A stretch of 13,723 bases of DNA from Candidatus Woesearchaeota archaeon. GTDB taxonomy: Archaea > Nanobdellota > Nanobdellia > Woesearchaeales > JABIAG01. Each line of letters starts with the position of its first letter. Within the stretch, counting starts at the first letter, position 1. Shown here one piece after another: positions 1 through 6,075 of this stretch. A model generated the notes under the pieces. It made no database searches. It was not told the DNA's origin and saw nothing but the letters and a program-made list of their open reading frames with translations. Where the stretch lies: positions 1-13,723 of the forward strand of contig JAHWHN010000018.1 in NCBI GenBank assembly GCA_019323235.1, in the 5' to 3' direction. Made by a program: the position numbers and the translations under genes.

Positions 1-394
1 CATCTTGATCTTTTACAGCTTTCAATATTTTTTGTTCTTCTTCTGAAAATGCTGTTAGATATGCAGTAAACTCATCTTTTTCTTTTTCATATCTTTTTGA
101 TTCTTCTAATGCTTTGGAAACTTTTACTTGATGCTCTTGAAGCACTTGTTGAGTTTTATCTATAAATCCAATATAAATTCCAAATAAGATTGCTGCAGTA
201 GAAAGAATCCATCCAATAGTACTTGCTCTAGAAGATTGTTCATGTAAACAAGTTCCATCATCTAAATAACAAGAACCAGTATCATCAACTAGTTGTTGGA
301 GTTGTTTTGCATCTTCTACTTGACCCATATAAGTATGAATAGCAAGAAGAACTCCAAAGATTAATATTACAATTCCAACTTGTTTTTGATTCAT
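1..394 (-). CDS. Membrane-anchored winged-helix regulator-like protein, 3' part missing
   Basis: The gene starts at the ATG at 394 and runs off the left edge after 131 codons. Two hydrophobic segments are visible, at about residues 6-23 and 58-78. Between them is a short loop with two Cys (GSCYLDDGTC), probably outside the membrane. A charged coiled-coil-like stretch follows at about 83-110, then FSEEEQKILKAVKDQD, which resembles the first helix of an archaeal MarR-like winged-helix domain. This two-helix-plus-wHTH layout is known from many hypothetical archaeal proteins. The regulator assignment is inferred because the DNA-binding domain itself lies outside the window. The gene is divergent from the 525-residue gene, and a TATA-like TTTAAA about 25 bases upstream suggests a leaderless mRNA. 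Confidence 0.75.
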   Translation of the reverse strand, partial: MNQKQVGIVILIFGVLLAIHTYMGQVEDAKQLQQLVDDTGSCYLDDGTCLHEQSSRASTIGWILSTAAILFGIYIGFIDKTQQVLQEHQVKVSKALEESKRYEKEKDEFTAYLTAFSEEEQKILKAVKDQD

Positions 395-416
395 AAATGC
401 ATATTAAACAAACTAG

Positions 417-422
417 TTTAAA
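417..422 (-). promoter_or_regulatory. TATA-like element for the leftward gene starting at 394
   Basis: TTTAAA lies about 25 bases upstream of the ATG on the minus strand, the spacing expected for a leaderless archaeal transcript. Confidence 0.45.
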
Positions 423-448
423 TAGTTTATTGAAATTTTGAGAAAATC

Positions 449-458
449 TTTATAAATT
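449..458 (+). promoter_or_regulatory. TATA box for the 525-residue gene
   Basis: TTTATAAATT is centred about 26 bases before the ATG at 479. No Shine-Dalgarno sequence is visible, so the mRNA is probably leaderless. Confidence 0.6.
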
Positions 459-478
459 ATTTTTAATTACTTTCTTGA

Positions 479-2056
479 ATGATTAATGAATTTATTAAGA
501 AATTCTTAAGAAAGTATTTAGGGGTTGAAAATTTAGAAAACGAGATTTCAAGCCTTAAAGAAAATAATTCATCTCTTGAAAGAAGAATTGAACTTTCTAA
601 CAAAGATAGACTGACTTTAGAAGAAAGAATAATTAGTTCCGAGAAGAAAGAAAGAGATTTGAAAAAATTAATTTACAGTAAAACAAATCAAGAAACCCTA
701 AATAGTGAAAGCAAAAGATTTTTTGAAAGCGTTGGAATAGAACTTTCCGAGAAGAATGAAAAAGCTATTCTTCATTCCTTAAAAGCTTCAGAAATTGTTC
801 AAAGATATGGTTTTGAAAGATTTGTACCCCCTATTGAAAGAGGTTATAATACTCCAATAATTACAATTGAAGAATTTAGAAAGAACCCCACTCATTACAT
901 TCACAAATTATCCAAGGGTGCTTTGAATTTCCCAGTGGGCATAAATTTTGAAGAAGTAAACAATATTCTTGAAAGAAAAATTGGTAACTTTAAATTAAAA
1001 GCTAGAACTACCAACTCAGAAATTGGTATGCTTTCATTTACAGCGGGTTCTATTTATAGTCATGATAGAGAATTTAAAGAGTATTCCAACCAATTAATTT
1101 CTGCTACAAATATTGCTGAATTAAATAGAGATAGATGTGATAATTGGATTTATTTAGATGGATTAGATTTTATTCATAACTACGAGGGTCTTGAAAAGTA
1201 TGTTTCTGAAACCCCTAATGTTAGTCAGGAAAGAAAAGAAGAAGTAATTGCAGGTATGAGATTTGCTAAATTTTCATATTTGACTGCTTTAGAAATCTCA
1301 ATGACAACTAGAATTAAAGATTTATCTGAATTAATTGATTATAATGAAAAAGAAGATAAAGAATATTTAGTTAATGAGCCAATTCAGTTAGTTAACGATT
1401 TTAATAATTTAAAGGATACTATAAAGAGGTCATTATTATCAGAACAAAAAGGTATGACTTATCCAGAAATTAATACTTTATTAGAAATAAGATCTAAAGA
1501 AAGATTTGTTAGATTAGCTTCTGATATTACCAATAAGATAATGGCAAACGATAAAGATAGAAATGGTTTAACAAATAATATAAATAAACCTTTAGAAGAA
1601 TATTCAATTGGAGAAGCTATTTTGCTATCAACTTATTTTGCTCGTAATGTTATTGACAAATATAAAAAAAATGATGATTTAGCAATAGAAACTTTTTGTG
1701 GAATTAAGGAAGATAAGATTGTTGGAAAATGTACAGATTATACTGGGTTAGCAATTCATTATTTAAAAGAATATTTAGCTCCAATGCAACCTGAGAAGTT
1801 TAAAAATTGGCAATTTGGATTTGACTCAGATCATATTGATAGTTACAGTCATTGTTATATGAAAATATTACATATTAATAAGGATTTGACTGTTGATGTT
1901 TATTATGCTGATCCAACAAAACTATGTTCTTTATCAATAGATAAATTAAAAACTCCAGAAGATGTTTTAAAAGCTACTAATGGAATGACTCTCCCTATAT
2001 TAATTAAAAGGGATGCTGAAGACATATTATATTCTGCTAATGAGAAAATGGAGTGA
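479..2056 (+). CDS. Coiled-coil protein with transglutaminase-like C-terminal domain
   Basis: The protein has 525 residues and no signal peptide or membrane segment. Residues about 15-70 are rich in Glu, Lys, Ser and Leu and look coiled-coil. The middle, about 80-380, is mostly helical and I do not recognise it. The C-terminal part carries a plausible transglutaminase/papain-like triad in the right order: Cys418 in GKCTDYTGLA, His458 in SHCYMKI and Asp478 in YYADPTK. The G-x-C followed by a hydrophobic helix, then H, then D after a beta strand, matches the TGc fold. A cytoplasmic peptidase or cross-linking role is inferred; a substrate cannot be named. The start follows from the TATA spacing. 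The stop is TGA, the only TGA among the intact gene ends here, and an in-frame TAA follows two codons later. Confidence 0.85.
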   Translation: MINEFIKKFLRKYLGVENLENEISSLKENNSSLERRIELSNKDRLTLEERIISSEKKERDLKKLIYSKTNQETLNSESKRFFESVGIELSEKNEKAILHSLKASEIVQRYGFERFVPPIERGYNTPIITIEEFRKNPTHYIHKLSKGALNFPVGINFEEVNNILERKIGNFKLKARTTNSEIGMLSFTAGSIYSHDREFKEYSNQLISATNIAELNRDRCDNWIYLDGLDFIHNYEGLEKYVSETPNVSQERKEEVIAGMRFAKFSYLTALEISMTTRIKDLSELIDYNEKEDKEYLVNEPIQLVNDFNNLKDTIKRSLLSEQKGMTYPEINTLLEIRSKERFVRLASDITNKIMANDKDRNGLTNNINKPLEEYSIGEAILLSTYFARNVIDKYKKNDDLAIETFCGIKEDKIVGKCTDYTGLAIHYLKEYLAPMQPEKFKNWQFGFDSDHIDSYSHCYMKILHINKDLTVDVYYADPTKLCSLSIDKLKTPEDVLKATNGMTLPILIKRDAEDILYSANEKME

Positions 2057-2063
2057 AATCTTT

Positions 2064-2081
2064 AATATTTTGAAAAATATT
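2064..2081 (+). terminator. AT-rich inverted repeat after the 525-residue gene
   Basis: AATATTTT and AAAATATT form a perfect 8-bp stem around GA, eight bases after the stop codon, followed by a T-rich stretch. It could mark the 3' end of the mRNA. The pure AT stem is weak and chance is possible. Confidence 0.25.
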
Positions 2082-2097
2082 TTGATTTTGCATAACA

Positions 2098-2105
2098 TTT
2101 ATAAA
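2098..2105 (+). promoter_or_regulatory. TATA box for the tRNA-Ser gene
   Basis: TTTATAAA lies about 55 bases before the mature tRNA start. The usual spacing puts the transcript start near 2128, so the precursor would have a leader of roughly 28 bases that includes a 16-bp palindrome. Confidence 0.45.
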
Positions 2106-2136
2106 CAATTTGGATTTCATTTTCTTTAGGTTGAGG

Positions 2137-2152
2137 GTGTAATTAATTACAC
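2137..2152. repeat. Perfect 16-bp palindrome in the tRNA leader
   Basis: GTGTAATTAATTACAC is its own reverse complement and ends 4 bases before the tRNA. It could be a protein-binding dyad or, if transcribed, a leader element affecting 5' processing. The role is unknown. Confidence 0.5.
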
Positions 2153-2156
2153 TAAT

Positions 2157-2282
2157 GTCGCGGTGGCACAACCTGGTACTGCGCAGGATTGCTAAAGGCT
2201 AATCGTCTTTATGATTGCCTAGCAGTATCCGCAAACATCCTGTGTCCTCACGGATTTCGGGGTTCAAATCCCCGCCGCGACG
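2157..2282 (+). tRNA. tRNA-Ser(GCT) with a 42-nt intron
   Basis: The acceptor arms GTCGCGG (2157-2163) and CCGCGAC (2275-2281) pair over 7 bp, with discriminator G2282 and no encoded CCA. D-arm bases GCAC and CTGC give three pairs. The anticodon stem CAGGA (2184-2188) pairs with TCCTG (2238-2242) only if an intron is removed. The loop then reads TTGCTA plus A2237, giving anticodon GCT (2191-2193). A class II variable arm (GTCC/GGAT) and a perfect T arm (CGGGG, TTCAAAT, CCCCG at 2258-2274) follow. The long variable arm and GCT agree on serine, decoding AGC/AGT codons. The spliced length is 84 nt. The gene's 3' end is duplicated 92 bases downstream. Confidence 0.93.
2195..2236 (+). other. tRNA intron at position 37/38 with bulge-helix-bulge
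   Basis: TTGC (2189-2192) pairs with GCAA (2231-2234) as the central 4-bp helix. The 3-nt bulges are TAA (2193-2195) and ACA (2235-2237). Cutting each bulge after its second base gives exactly the junctions needed to rebuild the anticodon stem, as expected for archaeal splicing endonuclease. Inside the intron, AGGC/GCCT and AATC/GATT form a stem with one bulged T. The inner helix is not flush with the 5' bulge, so this is a relaxed form of the motif. Confidence 0.85.
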
Positions 2283-2293
2283 TATTTTCTTTT
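2267..2293 (+). repeat. 27-bp direct repeat, copy 1 (tRNA 3' end)
   Basis: This copy covers the last 16 bases of the tRNA (part of the T loop, the 3' strand of the T stem, the 3' acceptor strand and discriminator) plus 11 bases of T-rich trailer. An identical copy starts 92 bases downstream. Repeats of a tRNA 3' end are typical of attachment sites of integrating elements. Confidence 0.9.
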
Positions 2294-2295
2294 TT
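2283..2295 (+). terminator. T-rich terminator after tRNA-Ser
   Basis: TATTTTCTTTTTT begins directly after the discriminator base, as expected for T-run termination of archaeal tRNA transcripts. Confidence 0.55.
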
Positions 2296-2323
2296 GAAAT
2301 TTAAATATAGGGATTTGAACATC

Positions 2324-2346
2324 CTCAAAAATCTTAGATTTTTGGG
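2324..2346. repeat. 10-bp hairpin between the direct repeats
   Basis: CTCAAAAATC pairs with GATTTTTGGG (one G-T pair) around a TTA loop. On the minus strand it resembles a tRNA anticodon arm, and it lies next to a T-arm-like GTTCAAATCC. The rest of 2283-2421 holds only the repeat copies and the promoter of the next gene. Confidence 0.5.
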
Positions 2347-2358
2347 ACCACTCTGTGG

Positions 2359-2385
2359 AATCCCCGCCGCGACGTATTTTCTTTT
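2359..2385 (+). repeat. 27-bp direct repeat, copy 2 (orphan tRNA 3' end)
   Basis: This is an exact copy of 2267-2293 with no tRNA body upstream. It ends 7 bases before the TATA box of the next gene. Confidence 0.9.
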
Positions 2386-2392
2386 CAAAAAA

Positions 2393-2400
2393 TATTTAAA
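2393..2400 (+). promoter_or_regulatory. TATA box for the four-helix membrane protein gene
   Basis: TATTTAAA is centred about 26 bases before the ATG at 2422, with no ribosome site, so the mRNA is probably leaderless. Confidence 0.55.
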
Positions 2401-2421
2401 GGACTGTGACTATATAATAGT

Positions 2422-3234
2422 ATGGCTGAGAAAGAAGGTAATAAGTTCTGGGATCATTTTAAAATAATTTCAATATATTTTATGTTCTTGATACTTATTG
2501 CTCTTACTACTACATCTTACTCTTTAAGCTCTTTTTCAGAAGAAGAAAATCTTAAGGAATTTTATATAAATGTTATTTACAATGGACATAGTATACATGA
2601 AACTGCTTTTAATAAGTATTATGCACATAAACAAAATTGTTTAGATGGAGCAGATACTCAAATATTAGAATTTAAAGATGGTAATAAAACTATTTCTTGT
2701 GAAGTCGTTTTAGCTTCAAATCAAGAAGAATATGGTAATGATATTGTTAGAAATGTTTTATTTCGAGAAAATTATGAAAGACAATTCCCATGTACTTTTA
2801 TTCAATGTATCATGAATCAAGAAACTTTACCAATAATATTTAGTGAACAAGGTAATTATTTCTTAAAGAATATAAAGATGTTCTTGCTTTTAGGTACTAT
2901 TATTAATGGATTATTAGTATTGATTTATACAGATAAGATTAGAACTGTTTTTAGAAATTTGGGATATACTTTTATTATATTTGGAATGCCTTTATTTATA
3001 ATTAAGTATTTTTCATTTTTATTAGAAAACTCAGTTAATTATTTTTATTCTATGCTTTATTCTGGAGAAATTGAATTAAATTTAACTTATACTCTACAAG
3101 CAATGACAAAACCATTATTTCCTATTTTAATTACTTTCTTAAGTTTAGGTATTGTCTTTTTAATAATATCATTCTTTATCAAAAAAGAAGATACTTGGGA
3201 TTCAATTATTGATAGAATAACCAAACAAAAATAA
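2422..3234 (+). CDS. Predicted four-helix membrane protein, unknown function
   Basis: The protein has 270 residues. Hydrophobic segments lie at about 14-36, 152-170, 181-200 and 231-253. The stretch from about 37 to 150 is polar, contains four Cys (73, 93, 124, 129) and one NKT sequon, and is probably an external domain held by disulfides. A short charged C-terminal tail, KKEDTWDSIIDRITKQK, would be cytoplasmic. I recognise no family motif; membrane topology is the only supported statement. The start is chosen from the TATA spacing; an alternative reading that begins inside the tRNA is rejected. The gene converges on the paralogue pair to its right with only a 20-base gap. Confidence 0.85.
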   Translation: MAEKEGNKFWDHFKIISIYFMFLILIALTTTSYSLSSFSEEENLKEFYINVIYNGHSIHETAFNKYYAHKQNCLDGADTQILEFKDGNKTISCEVVLASNQEEYGNDIVRNVLFRENYERQFPCTFIQCIMNQETLPIIFSEQGNYFLKNIKMFLLLGTIINGLLVLIYTDKIRTVFRNLGYTFIIFGMPLFIIKYFSFLLENSVNYFYSMLYSGEIELNLTYTLQAMTKPLFPILITFLSLGIVFLIISFFIKKEDTWDSIIDRITKQK

Positions 3235-3254
3235 GAATTCTAAAAATTATTAAA

Positions 3255-3755
3255 TTATTTTCTAGTATAAAGGTTCAAGAATGATTTAATTTGATATTGC
3301 AAATCTCTAGTATCATCAACTAATTCATCTCTAAAGTCTGCAAGATGTGTCTTGAAAATGTATTTATCAATCATTGTTTTAATAAAGAATATAACTGGAT
3401 TCTTTTCCCAGTAACTAACATAGTCTTTATAGATAAATGAACGGAATTGTACCATTACATCAGCTTGCTGAATTGTTTTCTTTTTACCATGTAACTCAAC
3501 ACTAATATCTTTTAAGTTACTTATTTTGATTAGCATAAAAATTTCCATTTTTATTGCTTCGGAAACAATTTTATAAGGTCTAAAGTCAAGTTCAATTAGT
3601 CTTCCTTCTTCAGTTCTTTTTTCAAATTGATCTTTTTCAACTTTAGTATAATGATGATCTCTTAAGAAACCAGTAATTAATTTATATAATTCCTTTAATT
3701 CAAAAGGTCCTGAATACTTTACAAATTCATCGCTTACTACATAATCTTTAATCAT
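3255..3755 (-). CDS. Conserved DPANN-type hypothetical protein, paralogue A
   Basis: The protein has 166 residues, is soluble, and is the downstream member of a two-gene operon. Its start codon is separated from the upstream stop by 2 bases, so translation is probably coupled. It aligns along its whole length with its neighbour: GPFELKELYK with GLVDLDSLYK, an IELDF/LKLEFHF strand, an ISVELHGKKKT/VLVKKDGVEKT segment, a DYVSYWEKNP/DYENKYTSDF segment, and a final helix with QYQIKSFL. From memory, similar proteins with LYK, DYE and KSFL signatures are common as uncharacterised proteins in DPANN archaea. No catalytic residues are evident. An alternating beta/helix fold used for binding is only a guess. 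Confidence 0.85.
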   Translation of the reverse strand: MIKDYVVSDEFVKYSGPFELKELYKLITGFLRDHHYTKVEKDQFEKRTEEGRLIELDFRPYKIVSEAIKMEIFMLIKISNLKDISVELHGKKKTIQQADVMVQFRSFIYKDYVSYWEKNPVIFFIKTMIDKYIFKTHLADFRDELVDDTRDLQYQIKSFLNLYTRK

Positions 3756-3757
3756 TT

Positions 3758-4246
3758 TTATCCTATACTTGGTTTTGTTACACTTTTCACGACATCCAAT
3801 AATTGATAGATTTCGTTATAAGGTTCATCATCCCAGATTACATTAATTTTGTAATACAATATAAACCTATGCATAAAATTCTGAAGTTTTTTCATAAAAT
3901 CACTAGTATATTTGTTTTCATAGTCATATTCTTGACATCCACTAATATCAACAATAAAATGACAACTAACCATTGTTTTTTCCACACCGTCTTTTTTTAC
4001 TAAAACTTCTTTATAATCCCAAAAATGGAACTCTAATTTTAAAATTGTCTTTCTATAACCAGTGTTTTTCCTTTCGCCAACCCAACTCAGTTCTAATTCA
4101 GGGGGCTTAAATTTGTGAACACTTTCATCAAATAGATATCCATGTGAAGACATCCAATTTTGAACATTTTTATACAAAGAATCTAAATCTACTAATCCTT
4201 TAAATCGAAATCTTAGTTCTTTATTAGATTCTATTTTACTAACCAT
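3758..4246 (-). CDS. Conserved DPANN-type hypothetical protein, paralogue B
   Basis: The protein has 162 residues, is soluble, and is the first gene of the pair. Features shared with the downstream gene are the N-terminal G-x-x-x-L-x-x-LYK helix, an aromatic/Tyr-rich middle, a GVEKT-like turn and a DYE segment. Differences are a Trp-rich middle (NWMSSHGY, ELSWVG, FHFWDY) and a divergent C-terminus lacking the KSFL ending. The low identity suggests an old duplication with separate roles, perhaps a heteromeric complex (inference). A TATA box 28 bases upstream supports the ATG at 4246 and a leaderless mRNA. Confidence 0.85.
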   Translation of the reverse strand: MVSKIESNKELRFRFKGLVDLDSLYKNVQNWMSSHGYLFDESVHKFKPPELELSWVGERKNTGYRKTILKLEFHFWDYKEVLVKKDGVEKTMVSCHFIVDISGCQEYDYENKYTSDFMKKLQNFMHRFILYYKINVIWDDEPYNEIYQLLDVVKSVTKPSIG

Positions 4247-4270
4247 TGGCTATTCTATAATTATATAGTA

Positions 4271-4278
4271 TTTAAATA
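4271..4278 (-). promoter_or_regulatory. TATA box for the paralogue pair
   Basis: On the minus strand TATTTAAA lies about 28 bases upstream of the ATG at 4246. Confidence 0.55.
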
Positions 4279-4290
4279 TTATTATGTTTA

Positions 4291-5091
4291 CTAGTTTACC
4301 ACTTTGTTTAATATATAAATTCTCACTACGGTAAAAACATAAAAAAACAAGAAAATAATGAAAATTAGGGAATGCTCAACCTTAAATTGTAAAAATAATG
4401 TCAATGCATAGCAGATTAAGAAAAATAAAGATATCAATATGAAAGGTATAATCATATGTTTTAACTTGTAAATTCCTTTTGAAAATGCTTCAGTAAAGGA
4501 TTGATATATTTTTTTATGTTCAAAAAATGAACTATATAAGAACATTCCAAAGTAAGCTATAATTAAATATAATATTATGTTTATAAAGAAAAATAATAAT
4601 GTTAATTGTGCAATATCAGCAGTCATTGTTTTTGAGTTTAATAATACTATGAACGGAATTAATAAAACAATAATCAATGGTAACCAAAATAATTGCCAAA
4701 CTATCTTTAATAAGAAAAATTTAAGGTAAAATTTTTTATTAATTTTATGATTGAAATAAGTATTAAATAAATGAACTCTGCTTATTGACCAAACCATAAA
4801 AAATACTACTAAGAAAATTACCGAGAACATTACCAAGTTCATGAAGAATTTAATTAATAATGGTGTTAAAACCGGAATTTGGTCTAAATCTCCCAAAGAT
4901 AATTGATAATTTAAAGTATTTATTCTTTGAAGTGTTTCCACTTGAGCTAAACCAAATCTAAACCATAATAATCCAACAAAACCTACAACTAGCCAAAATA
5001 ATAAATCAATACCTAAATGTGTTAAAAAATGATTATTAATTCTGAAAGAATTTGCAAAATCTTTGGTTTCTTGTTTGATCTTATTTAACAT
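4291..5091 (-). CDS. Predicted six-helix membrane protein, unknown function
   Basis: The protein has 266 residues. Hydrophobic segments lie at about 25-48, 77-103, 124-152, 162-188, 210-234 and 240-260. The N-terminal 20 residues are charged and would be cytoplasmic. A loop at about 190-210 (EHKKIYQSFTEAFSKGIYKLK) resembles the amphipathic coupling helix of glycerophosphoryl-diester or DUF-type six-helix membrane proteins, but I cannot assign a family. It ends with TAG. It has its own TATA element and is probably expressed alone; the next minus-strand gene pair starts 45 bases downstream. Confidence 0.85.
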   Translation of the reverse strand: MLNKIKQETKDFANSFRINNHFLTHLGIDLLFWLVVGFVGLLWFRFGLAQVETLQRINTLNYQLSLGDLDQIPVLTPLLIKFFMNLVMFSVIFLVVFFMVWSISRVHLFNTYFNHKINKKFYLKFFLLKIVWQLFWLPLIIVLLIPFIVLLNSKTMTADIAQLTLLFFFINIILYLIIAYFGMFLYSSFFEHKKIYQSFTEAFSKGIYKLKHMIIPFILISLFFLICYALTLFLQFKVEHSLIFIIFLFFYVFTVVRIYILNKVVN

Positions 5092-5115
5092 ATTATGAAA
5101 TTAAAGAACTTAACT

Positions 5116-5123
5116 TATATATT
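5116..5123 (-). promoter_or_regulatory. TATA box for the six-helix membrane protein gene
   Basis: On the minus strand ATATATAA lies about 28 bases upstream of the ATG at 5091. It overlaps the trailer of the methyltransferase gene. Confidence 0.5.
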
Positions 5124-5126
5124 TTT

Positions 5127-5957
5127 CTATAAATCTTTAATCTTTATATCAAAACAGATTCTAAATTCTTCTGGAGAAAATTGACCACATTTTACCACTT
5201 CAAGGATTTTACAAGATTTGTTATTTTCTTTACAAATTTTCTTGATTTTTTCCTCCATTTCTGGCACTTTTGAAAGGGAAATAAATGAGTATAAATGTAT
5301 AACTCCATTGTTTTTTACTTTTAGTAATGCTACATCTAAAAATTCTTCAGCAGTTTTTGGTAATGGCATTAAAATTCTGTCAAATTTGTCTTCAATTTTT
5401 GGTAAAACCTCTCTTACATCCCCATTTATTAAATCAACATTTTTTATTTTGTTTAATTTGACATTTTCTTCTGCATATTTATGAGCTTTAGGATTTATTT
5501 CAATTCATAAAATGTTTTTTGCTTCAGAATTTCTTGATATTACACAAGGTAATGGTGCTATTCCTGAGAACATTACTAATATATTTTCACCAGGTTTAAC
5601 CATTTCAAAAATTCTTTTTCTTTCAGTAGAAGTTCTTGTTGAAAAATATGCTTCTTCAACATTTAATTTTAATCTCGTATTATTTTCTTTGTGAATTGTT
5701 TCTTTTCGGTTTTCGCCAGCCATAATCTCAATTTGAGGAACTCTATATTCTCCAGAATACTTTCCTGTTTTTTTAGCTACAACATTTATATTTTTATAAT
5801 TTTGAATAATTAATTCTCCGATTTCTTTTTCTTTATCTTTTAATTCTTCTGGAAAGTCATTAAATATAACTATATCTCCGACAGTATCGAAGGACATTGG
5901 CATTATATTAACTTCTTCTTCGGATAATATACTTGACATTAATTCTTTTAATCTCAT
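5127..5957 (-). pseudogene. trm5: Trm5/Met-10-like tRNA (guanine37-N1)-methyltransferase with one in-frame TGA
   Basis: This is a single frame of 276 sense or interrupted codons. Family members transfer a methyl group from S-adenosylmethionine to N1 of G37 in tRNA, which protects the reading frame. Visible features are a D2-type RNA-binding region (FDTVGDI near 23, TIHKE at 87-91, YFSTR at 104-108), SAM motif I as MFSGIAPLP (129-137), the IEINP acidic loop (152-156) and MPLPKTAEEF from 197. It lacks the separate N-terminal D1 domain, so it is a short form. Codon 151 (5505-5507) is TGA between KNIL and IEINP, where homologues usually have Gly; GGA to TGA is one base. The halves stay in frame and no start codon precedes the conserved second half until the M of MPLPK. 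Options are a nonsense mutation, a sequencing error or recoding. MPLP replaces the MNLP seen in Methanocaldococcus Trm5. Confidence 0.85.
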
Positions 5958-5979
5958 AAATATATAGAAAAATTTCTTG

Positions 5980-5987
5980 TTTTAAAA
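5980..5987 (-). promoter_or_regulatory. TATA-like element for the Trm5-family gene
   Basis: TTTTAAAA is centred about 26 bases upstream of the ATG at 5957 on the minus strand. An intact promoter means the broken gene may still be transcribed. The remainder of 5958-6075 holds a weak inverted repeat (TACCATT/AATGGTA) and no gene. Confidence 0.45.
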
Positions 5988-6075
5988 GTTTTTGTCTAAA
6001 GTCAAGAAAAAACAACAAAAATACCATTTAGTATTGCTACAAGATTTCTTCCTAATGGTAATATGAATTGTATTT

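Noticed and set aside
2189..2467. Open frame of 92 codons crossing the tRNA and the repeats
   Set aside because: It begins in the tRNA anticodon loop, runs through tRNA sequence and repeats, and overlaps the well-supported membrane protein start in another frame.
5505..5507. TGA as selenocysteine
   Set aside because: The position is normally Gly, not a redox Cys, and no plausible selenocysteine insertion element is visible nearby.
5505..5957. Two separate short genes for the methyltransferase halves
   Set aside because: Both halves belong to one domain in one frame. The second half lacks a start or ribosome site before conserved residues, so a single interrupted gene is the better reading.
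6023..6062. Inverted repeat TACCATT/AATGGTA downstream of the surface protein gene
   Set aside because: The stem is 7 bp with a loop over 20 bases and no T-run; it is too weak to call a terminator.
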